Assembly (NCBI RefSeq): GCF_003573695.1
Contig: NC_039361.1
Coordinates: forward strand, 102,798,279 to 102,862,278
Length of the DNA: 64,000 nucleotides
Reading direction: 5' to 3'
Source: Papaver somniferum
Taxonomy: Eukaryota; Streptophyta; Magnoliopsida; Ranunculales; Papaveraceae
In this document: positions 22,288 through 33,682 of the stretch, in pieces
Layout: each line of letters opens with the position of its first letter
Numbering within the stretch: position 1 is the stretch's first letter
Translations under genes and position numbers: made by a program
Notes under the pieces: generated by a model
Told to the model about the DNA's origin: nothing
Database searches by the model: none
Seen by the model: only the letters and a program-made list of their open reading frames with translations

Positions 22288-24329
22288 ATTCTCCACCTTG
22301 TCAAGATTTCCAAGACAACTTCAACTTCACTATTCTCTGATTTCTCCACCTTGGCATGAAATCTCGACATTCACCTTCCACGTATTCATATTCTACTGCC
22401 TTCAATCACCCGGAGGTGCCAATCATCCGTAGATGCTTCAATTACACTAAAGGACTTCAATACTTCACTCACCCATAGGTGCTAACCATCTGAAGATGTT
22501 TCACTTCCATAAAAGGACTTCAATACTTCACTCACCCGTAGGTGCCACCCATCCGAAGATGTTTCAATCCCTCATACGGCTTCAATTCTCCAATCATCTA
22601 ATGATGCATTCATACTTCAATCATCTTAAATATGCTGCACTCCCACAAATGGCTTCAATTTTTCATTCATCCGAAGACGTTGCACTGGTACAATTTCCAA
22701 AATCCTTGTCTAAGGTTCAAATGTGTCAACCGACACCAACACACCAAATGGTGTTTCAAGTTCCTTTTAAGGATGCAATGTGCTTCACAAATTCAATCCC
22801 ATAACAGGGCTGCAACTGTGTCTAAATACACCAACATACTAATGCACCTAAAGATGCTGCAAACGTAAGTCATTGATTTAGTTCAAGATGGACAATCGTA
22901 AACATAACCAATTCTTTCGTAACTTTGCTGATTTTTCAACAATTCCAGTTATCTATGAATTCCTGACGCGTCTTCAACTTCATAGATTCTCACATGCACA
23001 TATTGTTCAAACTTGCAAGATTCAATTCTTTGCACATTTGCTTCAAATTGTAGGATATAGTCTTTGACTTCAACTCACCACTTCACTTGTCAAATTTGAG
23101 CTCTTCCTCCATCCTACTTCTTCAAATTCCAACACTTCGTTTTTACATGCGGAGTTCAATATTTCATCACATCCAATTGTATGGTGTACCCCCATACCGA
23201 CGAAGTTCTCTTCAAAAGATGAAATAATTCATACCTTACAAAGATGCAGTCTTTGTAAGTTCCCAAACATCTGTGTAAACACATTACAATATTTCATATG
23301 TGGTGATATTCATGATATTTTCATATCTTCAAAAAACTAGAATTTTCTACTTCAACTCCAAGCTTGATTCTTTCTCCACCTTCACACAATGTTCGCAAAA
23401 TCCTAAACTGCATGATTCTGCGTTCTTCAAATTCATGCCTTAACTGCATGATTTAGTCTTCAAATGTATTAGATTGCGCACTATCTAACGCTTATATATC
23501 CATATTCAGCAATACAGATTTCCATTCTTCAATCCTTTCATCACTGCAACCGCATTGGAAAACTTCTTCAATACTCCACCGTTTAAACAACTTTAAACCC
23601 CACGGAGTTAAATGGATTTTAGATTCTTATTCAAACTTCGGTATACACCGAACAACTTCAAACTTCTCGAGTTGCACCTAAGTACTTCAAACGAATGCTT
23701 AATATCTTCAACTTCAAACTCCAACTCCTAAAAGTCAGAAACCATTCCCTAGAGGATGTACATGATACATAAACATTCAAACACTCGAGAACTTCCACAT
23801 ATTCTTCATCAACATCAGATCTTCATGTTCCAACATCCACGTTTGAACTTGAAACTTCTTTCCTATTTTCCAATGCTTTTTCTTATGACAAAAAGCAATT
23901 CAATTCAATTCAATTCAATTCAATTCACATACAACATTCTTCAAATAATTTGCGATTTCTTCGCTTAACTATATTCTTCACATGTAGTATTGTACCTTAT
24001 AATTGTGAAGTGCCACAATGATACCTTGTTCCTTGCAACCAAGTTTTCGCCTCAAAAAACGTAATGTATCCACATGACCAACCTTTTTTTCCACCACGGT
24101 CTTGCACTTCTTCAACTTGATGACTTCAAAAGGTAAACACCTTCATTATCCGCCAAATATCATCAAAACAACAAAGGTAACAAACCACCTAGCTCCTCTT
24201 TCAAAAACAGTAAATCAAAGAGGTGCCTGCAAACATCCGAGTGGATGATTCAAAATGTACCATATTTGCGGTGTTCAACGGTACAAAAATTCTGCTCCTA
24301 GATTTCAATACACCAACATTCTACTAAAT
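22288..24329 (-). mobile_element. Non-coding 3' internal region of the copia element
   Basis: This continues from the polypurine tract next to the LTR (22289-22303 on the plus strand). It is CT-rich on the plus strand with imperfect repetition of CACCCGTAGGTGCC / ATCCGAAGATG words between about 22400 and 22700. No pol or gag domain is readable on either strand. A CAATT pentanucleotide microsatellite (six units) lies at 23896-23925. The 5' LTR is not seen, so the element is truncated or lost its 5' half before 24330. Confidence 0.5.
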
Positions 24330-24331
24330 TA

Positions 24332-24642
24332 CTCCCTCCGTTACTTTTTAATAAGCTGGTTTGATTTTTAGAGAAAATTAAGGAAATTAAGAGAACCAAT
24401 CATTCAAAGTGGTCCTCATGACACTTGTCAATAAAAGAAGTAAAGTGAAAGGGTCCCCATAGCACTTGTCAGCAAAAGAAGTATAGTGGAATGGTCCACA
24501 TGACACTTGTCATAAAAAGAAGTTAAGAGAAAAGTGGTCACCTAAACCAAAGTAACATCTAACTTTCCCAATTAGGAAACCAACTTATATTTTTGAAACA
24601 TTTATTTATAGAAACCAGCCTATTAAAAAGTAACGGAGTGAG
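24332..24642. mobile_element. Stowaway MITE, 311 bp
   Basis: The termini CTCCCTCCGTTACTTTTTAA and the complementary TTAAAAAGTAACGGAGTGAG are flanked by a TA target duplication (24330-24331, 24643-24644). CTCCCTCCGT is the Stowaway (Tc1/mariner) terminus. Internally there are three near-repeats of CACTTGTCA...AAAAGAAGT. Confidence 0.9.
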
Positions 24643-24719
24643 TACTATTTTTGTGACGGACATCAAATATTTTATCGCAAAAGTTATATTAATATAAACT
24701 ATTGACCGAATTGAAATAG

Positions 24720-26120
24720 TATGAAATACCATATGGTCCCAGAAATAATATATTAGGATGAGTTTGGTCCAGTTGACTCAGTCAACTGTCTGTTTGGTCA
24801 TTTTTAGAAAAATATATTATAGTTTGGTCCTAAAAATTATAGTTTGGTCTTAGGGTGATGACATGGATGATGTAAATGTCATCTTGTAGTGGCATAAATA
24901 TCCTTATATTATTATTTGGTCCTAGAAAATAATGGTTTGGTCCTAAGATGATGTCACACCTTTGTTTTTTTCTCTCTTAATAAAAATAAATAAATAAAAA
25001 CTTAAAATTTAAATATCTTTTGATCCATATGTCCAAAAATGATAAATTTCATATATTCGGAAAGCCCTCGACGATAGCTTTCCAACGAGTACCATTGTCG
25101 CTATGTTTCAGAGCTTTTAATTTTTGCCTTATTTTTTAGCTATAAAATAAACTATTATACGAGTTCATTCTACAAAATGAACTACTTTAATGAACTAGTA
25201 TACGAGTTTATTTTCTACAAAATCAACTACTTTAATGAACTATCATGCTAGTTAGTTCATTCCAAAAAGTGAACTCTTCGGATTAAATAACATACGAGTT
25301 CATTCTACAAAATGAACTACCATACGACTTCATTCTATAAAATGAAGTGGTATAATGAACTATTATTACGAGTTCATTATACAATATGAACACCTATCAC
25401 GGGTTCATTCTACAATATGAACTACCATTTACGAGTTCATTTTATAAAATGAACTACCATAATGAACAACTATTACGAGTTCATTCTACAATATGAACTG
25501 CCATTTTTAATTACTATTACAAGTTCGTTTTACAACATGAATTATCAATCCTACAATATGAACAACTATTATGAGTTCATTTGAAATTAAGAACATTTAT
25601 CACGAGTTCATTCTTCAATATGAACTATAATAATGAACTACCATTGCGACTTCATTCTTCAAATTGAACAAGTACTATGAGTTTATTCTACAAAATAAAT
25701 TGCTAGTGTATACGAGTTCATTCTACGAAATGAACTGTTAGAACTAAAATGAACTACCATTCATTCTCGGAATTAACTACTATTATACCGAAAAAAAATT
25801 AAAAGCTCTGAAACATAGCGACAATGGTACTCGTTGGAAAGCTATCGTCGAGGGCTTTCCGAATATATAAAATTTATTAATTTTTGACATATATATTGAG
25901 AGATATTTAATTTTTAAACTTTTAAATATTAAGGTTAGAAAGAGAGAGAAATTAGTAGAGAAAATAAACAAGAAAGAGAAACCATTCGGTGAGGGTAAAA
26001 AATAAGAGAGGGAAGGGTACTTTAGATATTTTAGTAATTATGGATCAAATGGAAAAGGTGATTTCTGAAAGGACCAAATAGACATGGGACCACCTAAAAA
26101 AAGACCAAACCATATTTTTC
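24720..26120. mobile_element. Inverted-repeat element with an array of palindromic 20-mers
   Basis: Two 75-bp arms, 25051-25125 and 25794-25868, are near-perfect inverted copies (GGAAAGCCCTCGACGATAGC...). The 668-bp spacer is filled with units of the form ACGAGTTCATTCTACAAAATGAACTACCA, each containing the dyad GTTCATTCTACAAAATGAAC. Outside the arms, TTTGGTCC/GGACCAAA words recur on both sides (24760-24960 and 26040-26110). The ends are approximate, since I found no exact target duplication. It encodes no protein and is not assigned to a known class. Confidence 0.6.
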
Positions 26121-27559
26121 CCATTGAAATAATCCTACCAACAAAAAAAATAAAAGTCCGAGACAAAAAAAAAGAAAAAAAAATCCATTTTTACAATGCT
26201 CAAATTCTAATAATTTTTGAGCAGATGGAATGGATATTGAAGAAGAAATTCACTAGTTTCATATAACACATAGCTTAATAACCTATCTTTGAAATTCACG
26301 AAGACGAAGCAAAAAACCCATTTTGACGGCCGTCCATTTGTGTGACCGAACAAAAAGTTTGAACCAACAGAGTGAAAAACAATGAAAAAATTGCCAGACA
26401 CAATACACATGATGGTGGGAAAGTATTTAAGCATGTGCACAATATTTTATCCGGCTTCCATGACATGTAAGTGATGTACCAAGTACCTGGTTTCTCAAAT
26501 AGCATTTGTTCCCGGTGAAGGATGCATGAAAAGAGGATAATTTATGGTGCCATGATCTTTCTTTGCAGGGAAAGCCCAGGATTAATTGTTCCTTGCATGT
26601 GGACTTTCCATGTAAAGTTAGTGTAGTCTTTTACAGTCATGTCAAGTAACTAGCAAGTACTAATGCCTATGAATATCCATCTGATGTTTTGTTTGTAGTT
26701 CTCCTAATTTTTTTGCCACGGACATCAAATATTTTAGCGTAGAAGGTAAATAATGAATATTATTGACCAAGGCTGAACGTTCCAAGTCCAAAAGTAAAAA
26801 AGTTCCATTTCGACCATGCCCAAAAACACACTTTCACACGTCGGAAGAGTACGGATATGTAGCTGAGATGGGAGGAGAAGAGAAGAAAAGCTTAAGGTGC
26901 ATCAAAAACACTGAAATCAAATCGTGCATAACCTAAAGAAAATTCATTTTTATTTTGCTAGAATTTTAACCGAAACTAGAGTTTTCCCTGTGTGTTAGGA
27001 AGTTTGTAAGGTGAGTTTGTCATGCCAGCAGGGGAGGAGCCAAGAATTTTGTTATGGGGTGTAAAAAACAAAAATAGGCTCAACATAAAGGATTTTTATT
27101 CGGCCTAAAGAAGGAATTGTAGCCGGCTGGATAGGAGTGCAAATGCACACCCTTGTAATGGGATGGCTCCGCCCTGCGTGCCATCCTTATAGAACTTTCG
27201 GATGCCGGTAAACATAACCCGAAATTGTAAAGTTCATTGAAGCGTAGCGTGATAACTGATAATTTAATGTTTATCCTTGGTTTTGCAGCTCCAAGATTTG
27301 AATTTTTGAGGTCCAAGCTCAAGGTGCTAAAGCCACTTGTGCTTGAGGGTAATTGTCATGTTATTGCATCTGAGTCACATTTATTACTATGTCTGAATAT
27401 TGCTTGTCTGAATAGTGTAACTGACAAAGTCGACTTTTTGTGAAGCAAAATATTTGGACTTCTGACTTCAACTTCTTGTGAGATATTTTTTTATATAATG
27501 TTCTATCTCACATCTTTAAAACTAAGTTCAGTTAATGAAATTCTTTTGATTTTTACATA
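26121..27559. other. Intergenic, no gene recognised
   Basis: AT-rich sequence with short open frames only. At 26700-26770 there is a 60-bp similarity (CGGACATCAAATATTTTA...) to 24655-24715, so the two copies flank the inverted-repeat element. Nothing else is supported. Confidence 0.45.
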
Positions 27560-28060
27560 ACAACTACTATTTAGGACCTCAGTTTGTAGTTTAATAACTC
27601 AACTGCACCTATTTTGTTAATGAATATTATGCAGCAACAATTCTTATTGGCCTTAATGAAGATGCAAAATGGTTGATTCAGAAGTCCATTGAGAAAGGTT
27701 TCATGTGATGGTTCAGGAAGATGGTTCAATAAGATGGTAACCACTCCGCAAAAGAGACTGAAGAAAAGTTAAGATTTTAAATCTACTGAAACAACTTGTA
27801 TTAATAATAAACCAGTACATGTTTCTTGCTCAGAACGGAGAAGAAAGGAATGCTTGAATTTCTTCTTCGATATAGTGTCTAAACTGAATATTCAACTACT
27901 ACCAACAAAATCAACCAAGCAGTCACTTACTACTTCAATTTCTAAAGCATGAAGCAACATAATAGTCTCTGCAGAAAAAGATCCAAGTTCCAAAACCAGT
28001 ATCGTAACTACTTACAAGCCTACAAAACCTGCAGAAAGAGACTCATGTTTCAAAATCAGT
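27560..28060 (+). repeat. Duplicated segment, copy 1 (copy 2 at 42600-43700)
   Basis: Shared blocks with 42600-43700, in order, are TATTATGCAGCAACAATT, CAGAAGTCCATTGAGAAA, GTTCAGNAAGATG, GAGACTGAAGAA, GAAACAACTTG, TTCTTGCTCA and GAGAAGAAAGGAATG. This copy is uninterrupted. The content is non-coding as far as I can see; it may be a remnant of a gene or an unclassified element. Confidence 0.7.
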
Positions 28061-28350
28061 AGTAGTAACTACGTACACCCACAAAACTTTTACAAGTTTC
28101 AGCACTTGACCATTTATGGCGATCCAAGCAACATCATAACAGGAGATAATGCATACCGTTCAGGAGTGCGGTATCAAGGTGGGGATTGAACTTCATAAGG
28201 TAACTTCGGAATCTCATCATACTCCAAAGGCTTTAAAGAGCTAAAAGAATTAACCTGGGAACAATTTAATAATGTACAGTGTAAGCTGTCGTGCTATAGG
28301 AAACCCAGGTCAGATTGAAGATACATAAAGACTAACATAATCCTGACAGT

Positions 28351-28700
28351 AGATTTCATCTATTTACTGAACCAACAAATTCAAAAGCTAAAACAACACA
28401 AGATTTGGTTTTAAGGGAACCTAAGTAAACAAGCATACCCGACTTTCTCAATTTGAAACAGAATAATTAAAAATGGCCCAAGGTTAGTGCAGAGAAGTAT
28501 ATTGAAGTTGAACCCAGATTTCATCTTTCACATAGAACAACAATTCAATGCTATACAATATAAGAATGTTTCCGTGCCATGGGAACCTAAGTAGATAAGC
28601 ATAGTTCACTTGGCCTTTTTCAAATTTCAAATTAAAATTTGAGATGGGCCAGATGGCCTACGTGTAGAGTCAAAAACTATGCTAACCCCAGATTTCATGT
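28351..28700. repeat. Imperfect direct repeats, period about 165-174 bp
   Basis: AGATTTCAT recurs at 28351, 28516 and 28690, followed each time by related sequence including GGGAACCTAAGTA, ATAAGCATA and ATGGCCCAAGG/ATGGGCCAGA. This is a diverged tandem repeat of two to three units with no coding content. Confidence 0.55.
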
Positions 28701-29459
28701 TTAGCCTGAAATGGTTACAGGAATAAGTTTTTACACGGACGGAAATCTAATTTTTTTCTACAATTTGGTTTGGAGGTTACATTCAAAATAAACATCTAAT
28801 AAACTGGACAGGAGAAAAAAAAAAAAAAAAAACTAACATGGAGGTCAACAGATGACACATACCTTTGGTGGTGACGAAGCTGAAACAATGCCTGGCTTAG
28901 ACAATAGCACAGAGAAATCTGCATTTACAAGTTCAAAATTCATAAAAAAACTAAGAACACAACTGGAAAAGAATAACTATTTGAAATACTTAGATAAGCT
29001 AGTAAAGATCAATTACCATCATCAAATACAAGTGTTTTAGGAAGTAACTTCCTATCAATTTCAAAATTCTGTGATTTAATACATTTCTGATGATCGTGTA
29101 AGAATCGTTCTCCAGCAATGTCATTCAATTTCTTAGGATTTTTCTTCTTTATTTCCAAAGAGACAACTTCCTCCAGTTTGTAGTGTTGCCCAGGGCTTTC
29201 CTATCTAAAACTTATACTTTCCTCCCAACAGTATCCCTTACAAACAAACATTAGCAAATTCAGTAATTCTTCTATAAATATTTTCATTTAATGCAACATT
29301 ACTCTAGTACAGTGATTATCCCTGCAAATAAGTGATAAAGGGGATGTGGTCCTATTAAACTGAGAGGCACTAAGATATCAAAAGCACCAGAGAAACAGAG
29401 ACAAGTAAGATCAAGAAAAACTGCTTCAGCTAAAATGTTGTAGACATCGAACAAGATAA
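28701..29459. other. Intergenic 3' of the importin pseudogene
   Basis: It contains an A-run near 28815 and short open frames. No importin exon could be recognised beyond the terminal fragment ending near 29467. Any 3' untranslated region of that copy would lie here. Confidence 0.4.
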
Positions 29460-32280
29460 TGCATGCCGCTGAACAAAGCTGATCATGAACAACATTAGCC
29501 TCTATTAAGTCACCCTTAACTGGTTGGCAACTTAACGAAGCAGGAACAACCTGCCAAACAACACAAAAGAGTTTCAGACCAACACGGAAATATCTATCAT
29601 TCACTCCTAAACAGAAAAAAAGGAACCCAGGTCTCTCCCTTTCCCAAACTTCCATGTTGAACGTTTATGATAAGTTGTGAGCATAAACAATAAGTCAATA
29701 ACAGAGCAAAAAATCTAAAACTTTCCAAAAACAAAAAGACAAACCTTTCATCATCTGATTGATCTATATCATCCTCTGAGCCAGCGGAGGTAATGGTTGC
29801 ATCTGGCTTAAGTTGAGCAGATTGAAGGAATGGAGACATGTCAACACTCATGTACGGAAGAAAATCCAGCCCTAGGCACTTGCAGAGTCTCGCCCACGCC
29901 TACAATATTTTTAAGGAATTACTTTTCAGCAATGATGAAAATATTCAAGAAATACTCGGTTCAAGTTAGATAACTGGAATGATAATTTATACTTGCAGCA
30001 TGTAACTTATAGTGGGATCATCTGTCTCTAACTCCGATCGTTGCAAAGTCCTATGAATTTCCATAACCTTGCATGAGAAATAAAACAAAGATAAAACTGT
30101 CTGAGGAAAACAAAGAACCTAAAACGAGAGTCTCAACCACTACAAAAGTATGCGTCTGCCCCAGCACAATTTGTAGGTACAGCATGCATGTAGAAGCTAA
30201 ATCATAACTAAACATTCATGCGCACCTGCTTAGCATCGTCTCTGAGTTTCTCCTTGCGTACAGCTATTCCAACCAAAATAATGCATTCCATAGATTTGGC
30301 CCGTAGCATGTGATTGGAGTTATCGGTTGCATTCAACAAGATAGCTTTGAGGCAGGGCATGACAGCATCATAATATTTTTGGAAGAGCTCCTGCATTTGC
30401 CCATACAATGTCAGACACAGAATCACAGAGGAATAACAAAATAAAATTGAAGCAGAATCTAAAGGGTACCTGTGACGAATCAGTTACTGATGGTAGAGCT
30501 GTCAAAGCTCCCTCTTGCACCATTTGCTTTCCATTCTGGATTGATCAAATCGTGCAACATTACTGCTCACCTCGTTTTCATGGGAAGATGATAAGTGAAA
30601 ATTTGAAAAAAGGATACCTGTAAGAGGATAAGCAAATTGCTCCCTATCCCATCCAAATAAGGTGTTAAGATATCTGGAGCGCAATTCTCGCTGAAGTTGA
30701 GGATAGCTGAAGCAGCATGCGCCTGTATTCATAGAAAAGGTAACACAACATATGTGAAGAAGGGGCTTATTATGAAAAAGGAAAGCAAAGATGGAAATAA
30801 AAAATCGGGTGAAGAAAATCTTTTTGTACTTGATTACTTGTTAAAGGTGCAGGATTGATCACTTGAGTCAACTCTGAACTAGGATACAGTCCAGTTCTGA
30901 TTTCAGTATTTTACGAAGAAAATTGTTAGAACATAACAATTCGTCTTTAGTTTCAAGAATACATGCTTATTTTGCAAGTTATTGATTTTAAGGGTAAGAG
31001 ATTGTGTTCAACATGCAACATTTGGTGATCTATATACTTTTACAAGCCACATTAAAATCTAAATTTGGCTGAATCTATCGAATAATTTAAAAGCCATTGC
31101 TTGCTTCTCTCGCTCTATTGATCCGTCACACACATCCAACGCTAGAAACGATTTTAGCGGAAGGCATCAGCAATTAGGTACATCAAGCAGCCACAATCAT
31201 GACAAGTACTAAAATGGTATTAGCAACTATCAGAAGAAGAAAAAAGTCAATGATCAACTCACCTGAACACGAGGATTCTCCATCGCGGAGGCAAGAGCTG
31301 GTAGCACCCTGTGATGGTACTGTACTTGTAAATCAGGACCCAAATCCGTATACAACTGTCCAATGGCATTAATAGCTGCCCATCGTACACGGGGATGAGG
31401 ATCTTGAAATAAGACCAAAACCATGTTCACCACTGGTGCCAAATTCTTTATCATTACCTTAACAAGAAGGTAAAACAAGGATTTATGGAAGCACATTACA
31501 GTAGCATTTACAATAAAATATCCAGAATCAAGCCAATTCTCTAACTAGGATGAGTAACATAAGAAAAAAAAATACAGTACACATTTAAGAAAAAGTGAAA
31601 GGTTCATCAACTAAAGAAAGCTTACAGACCAACAACCAACAAGAACATGATAAGCTTCGTATTCAAAGAAAAAAAACAATACCAAGAAACAAGTCTATAC
31701 TAGAATCAACCAGCATACACTTTATTCCCCAATAAAGAAAAAACTGAGTGAACATACCTTTGAACAACCTATTGCAATTTGCGCAAGTGCAATAAGCGCT
31801 GCATCCTGCATGGTTCTTTTGCCACTCCAGTGCACCTAAAAACAAGGGTGACAGCTTCCGATGCACCAGGAGCGACTGTATTCCCTCCCAACGCAATACA
31901 AAGTCGATCGAAACACTCTTTCCGAATGCTATAATTACTAGTCTAACCAGCCTCCTCATCCCCACTCTCAGCAGTATACCATGCTGGATCATCCTCATAT
32001 CAAGCAACATCTTCACCAAAATTGCAAACTACCAACTAATAAATTGTGGCAATTTCCTCATCATTCCAGGCCCCCTTTCCCCTGCCTCTGCAAGAGTAAT
32101 CACAAACTCGATTGCAAGGTGCCTAGTGCCTTCCTCAACAATAGATCCCACAACATCCACAACTTTGGGTCTGTTCCAGCCAACTCAATTAACAATTCAA
32201 GCGCCTCTTGACAAGAATTGTCAAAGACTGCACAAAATTAATCGAAGCTCCAAGTGCAGCAATTCGAACATCTGGACTAG
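29460..32280 (-). pseudogene. Truncated importin-5 / karyopherin-beta (IPO5-like) pseudogene
   Basis: Importin-5 family proteins are HEAT-repeat receptors that carry cargo into the nucleus with Ran. Minus-strand exons in order: 32274-31755 (SPDVRIAALGASINF, EEGTRHLAIEFVITLAEA, EWQK, ALIALAQIA), 31456-31263 ([37 protein letters not shown]), 30722-30618, 30535-30470 (NGKQMVQEGALTAL), 30390-30226 (FQKYYDAVMPCLKAILLNAT), 30067-29993, 29899-29745 (LCKCLGLDFLPYMSV, SAQLKPDATITSA), and 29550 to about 29467 (PVKGDLIEANVVHDQLCS). Most have GT-AG borders, so it is not a processed copy. The first 300 or so residues are missing, and so are the exons between the last two. The first exon has internal deletions and frameshifts, including four extra bases near 31810. 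Expression is not excluded; a functional receptor is. Confidence 0.85.
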
Positions 32281-33682
32281 AAGAAGAAGCCAAACACAGT
32301 AAAAACAAAATTTTGAGTTAAATCTACAAGAAATTGCAAATTACTCCCCATCCAGAAGCAAAAAAAGAAGCTAGAAATCAAGATAATATGATTCTCCATT
32401 TTCACTAAGAAATGATAACCCGTTCATCTATGGGTAAGAATCAACTCATAGAAAACAGCTAAAATCAGATGGAAAGAAAATCAAATGAAAATTAGGGTCT
32501 CTGAGAATTACCTTTTTGATGGCAAATCAAACGTGGGACCAGCATCCTAACGGATTTCGCAGGGATTAAACCCCCGCCACCACTAACTAAATCACTTCCT
32601 GATTTCGAACTCGAAAACGATTTACTAAACCCTAGGAAAATTTCAGAGGTTTTGATAAATTGATGGAAATCGGAATCTTGTGAAATAAAACATTCTTTTT
32701 TGTTTTTTTTTTCTAGAATAAAACAAATAATAAAAAATATTCTTTAAAAAAAAAAAAAAAACTAGATAAAAAGAAAAAAAACCTAAAATATCAGCAGGGG
32801 CCCGAAACGGACAACTGCCTAGAGGAACGAGATATTTCCGCAACGTGTAAGAGAAAACAGCGTAAAACCGGATTAACCATGGGGGTATTTTAGGAATCTG
32901 AAATACACATCCTTCCATTAAATGAAGTAATCATTGGTTTTGGACTCATATCAGTGGCAGGGGAGGGAAAGAAGGTCAGCCGAAAAGGTGAATGAAAAAG
33001 AAAGATTGAAGGAGACACTTCCACCATTAATTTAATACCAGTACTGTACTTTTTAATTAAGTATCAGTTTCATTTTCAGTCGATATTACTGCAAATTTGG
33101 TACATAATTAGTACATTTTGCTCAAGGTGTTGATGGAAATTTATAAAACTCATTTTTATTATGAATTTATGGTGTCACTTTTGAGATCTAAATAGTGAAT
33201 CAAACCAGACTAATGATTAGTACGATTTCTATGAATTTGTTTATCATTTTACTTTTAAGATCTAAGTAGTAAATTTAACTACACGTCTAAATATGAATTG
33301 AAGTTGTTTATCATTTTAATTTTAACATCAAAGAAGTAAGTTGAACTACGTACATTGATAATCAATTCAATGAAATTTACTAGGATTTATTTATTTCATA
33401 ATCTATACCTTCACTAATGCATGATTGTGCGTAATTTTAATATTGTTGTGATTTTTCTTTTAGAATCTAACTACAAATTATTATTATGTTTTTGATGAAT
33501 ATGTTTAATTCTGACGTTAATTTGTCCACGTTTGGTCCTATTCACGTCATGAATTTGACCTATACTACCGTATAGTGATTTCATCTTTGTGTACTACCTA
33601 CCAAATTTGTGTTAATTTTCTTTAGGATCTAAATTCGATTCGTGATGATTTGATCCTCATTTAATGATTATACAGGGAAACT
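32281..33682. other. Intergenic between divergent importin pseudogene and EXS gene
   Basis: 32520-32640 read on minus resembles a 5' leader or first exon (AACCCTAGGGTTTAG-like start, then GTAATTCTC donor-like sequence at 32510), possibly the promoter side of the importin copy. 32700-32760 is poly-T/poly-A. About 33165-33640 has diverged ~100-bp repeats around TTTATCATTTTA...AAGATCTAA...AGTAAATT. The EXS promoter should lie in the right part, but I see no convincing TATA box. Confidence 0.4.

Noticed and set aside
25126..25793. Array considered as a centromeric-type satellite
   Set aside because: It is short, bounded by inverted arms and locally degenerate, so it is better explained as part of one element.
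30408..30623. 71-codon plus-strand frame
   Set aside because: Antisense to importin pseudogene exons, which are clearly recognisable on the minus strand.
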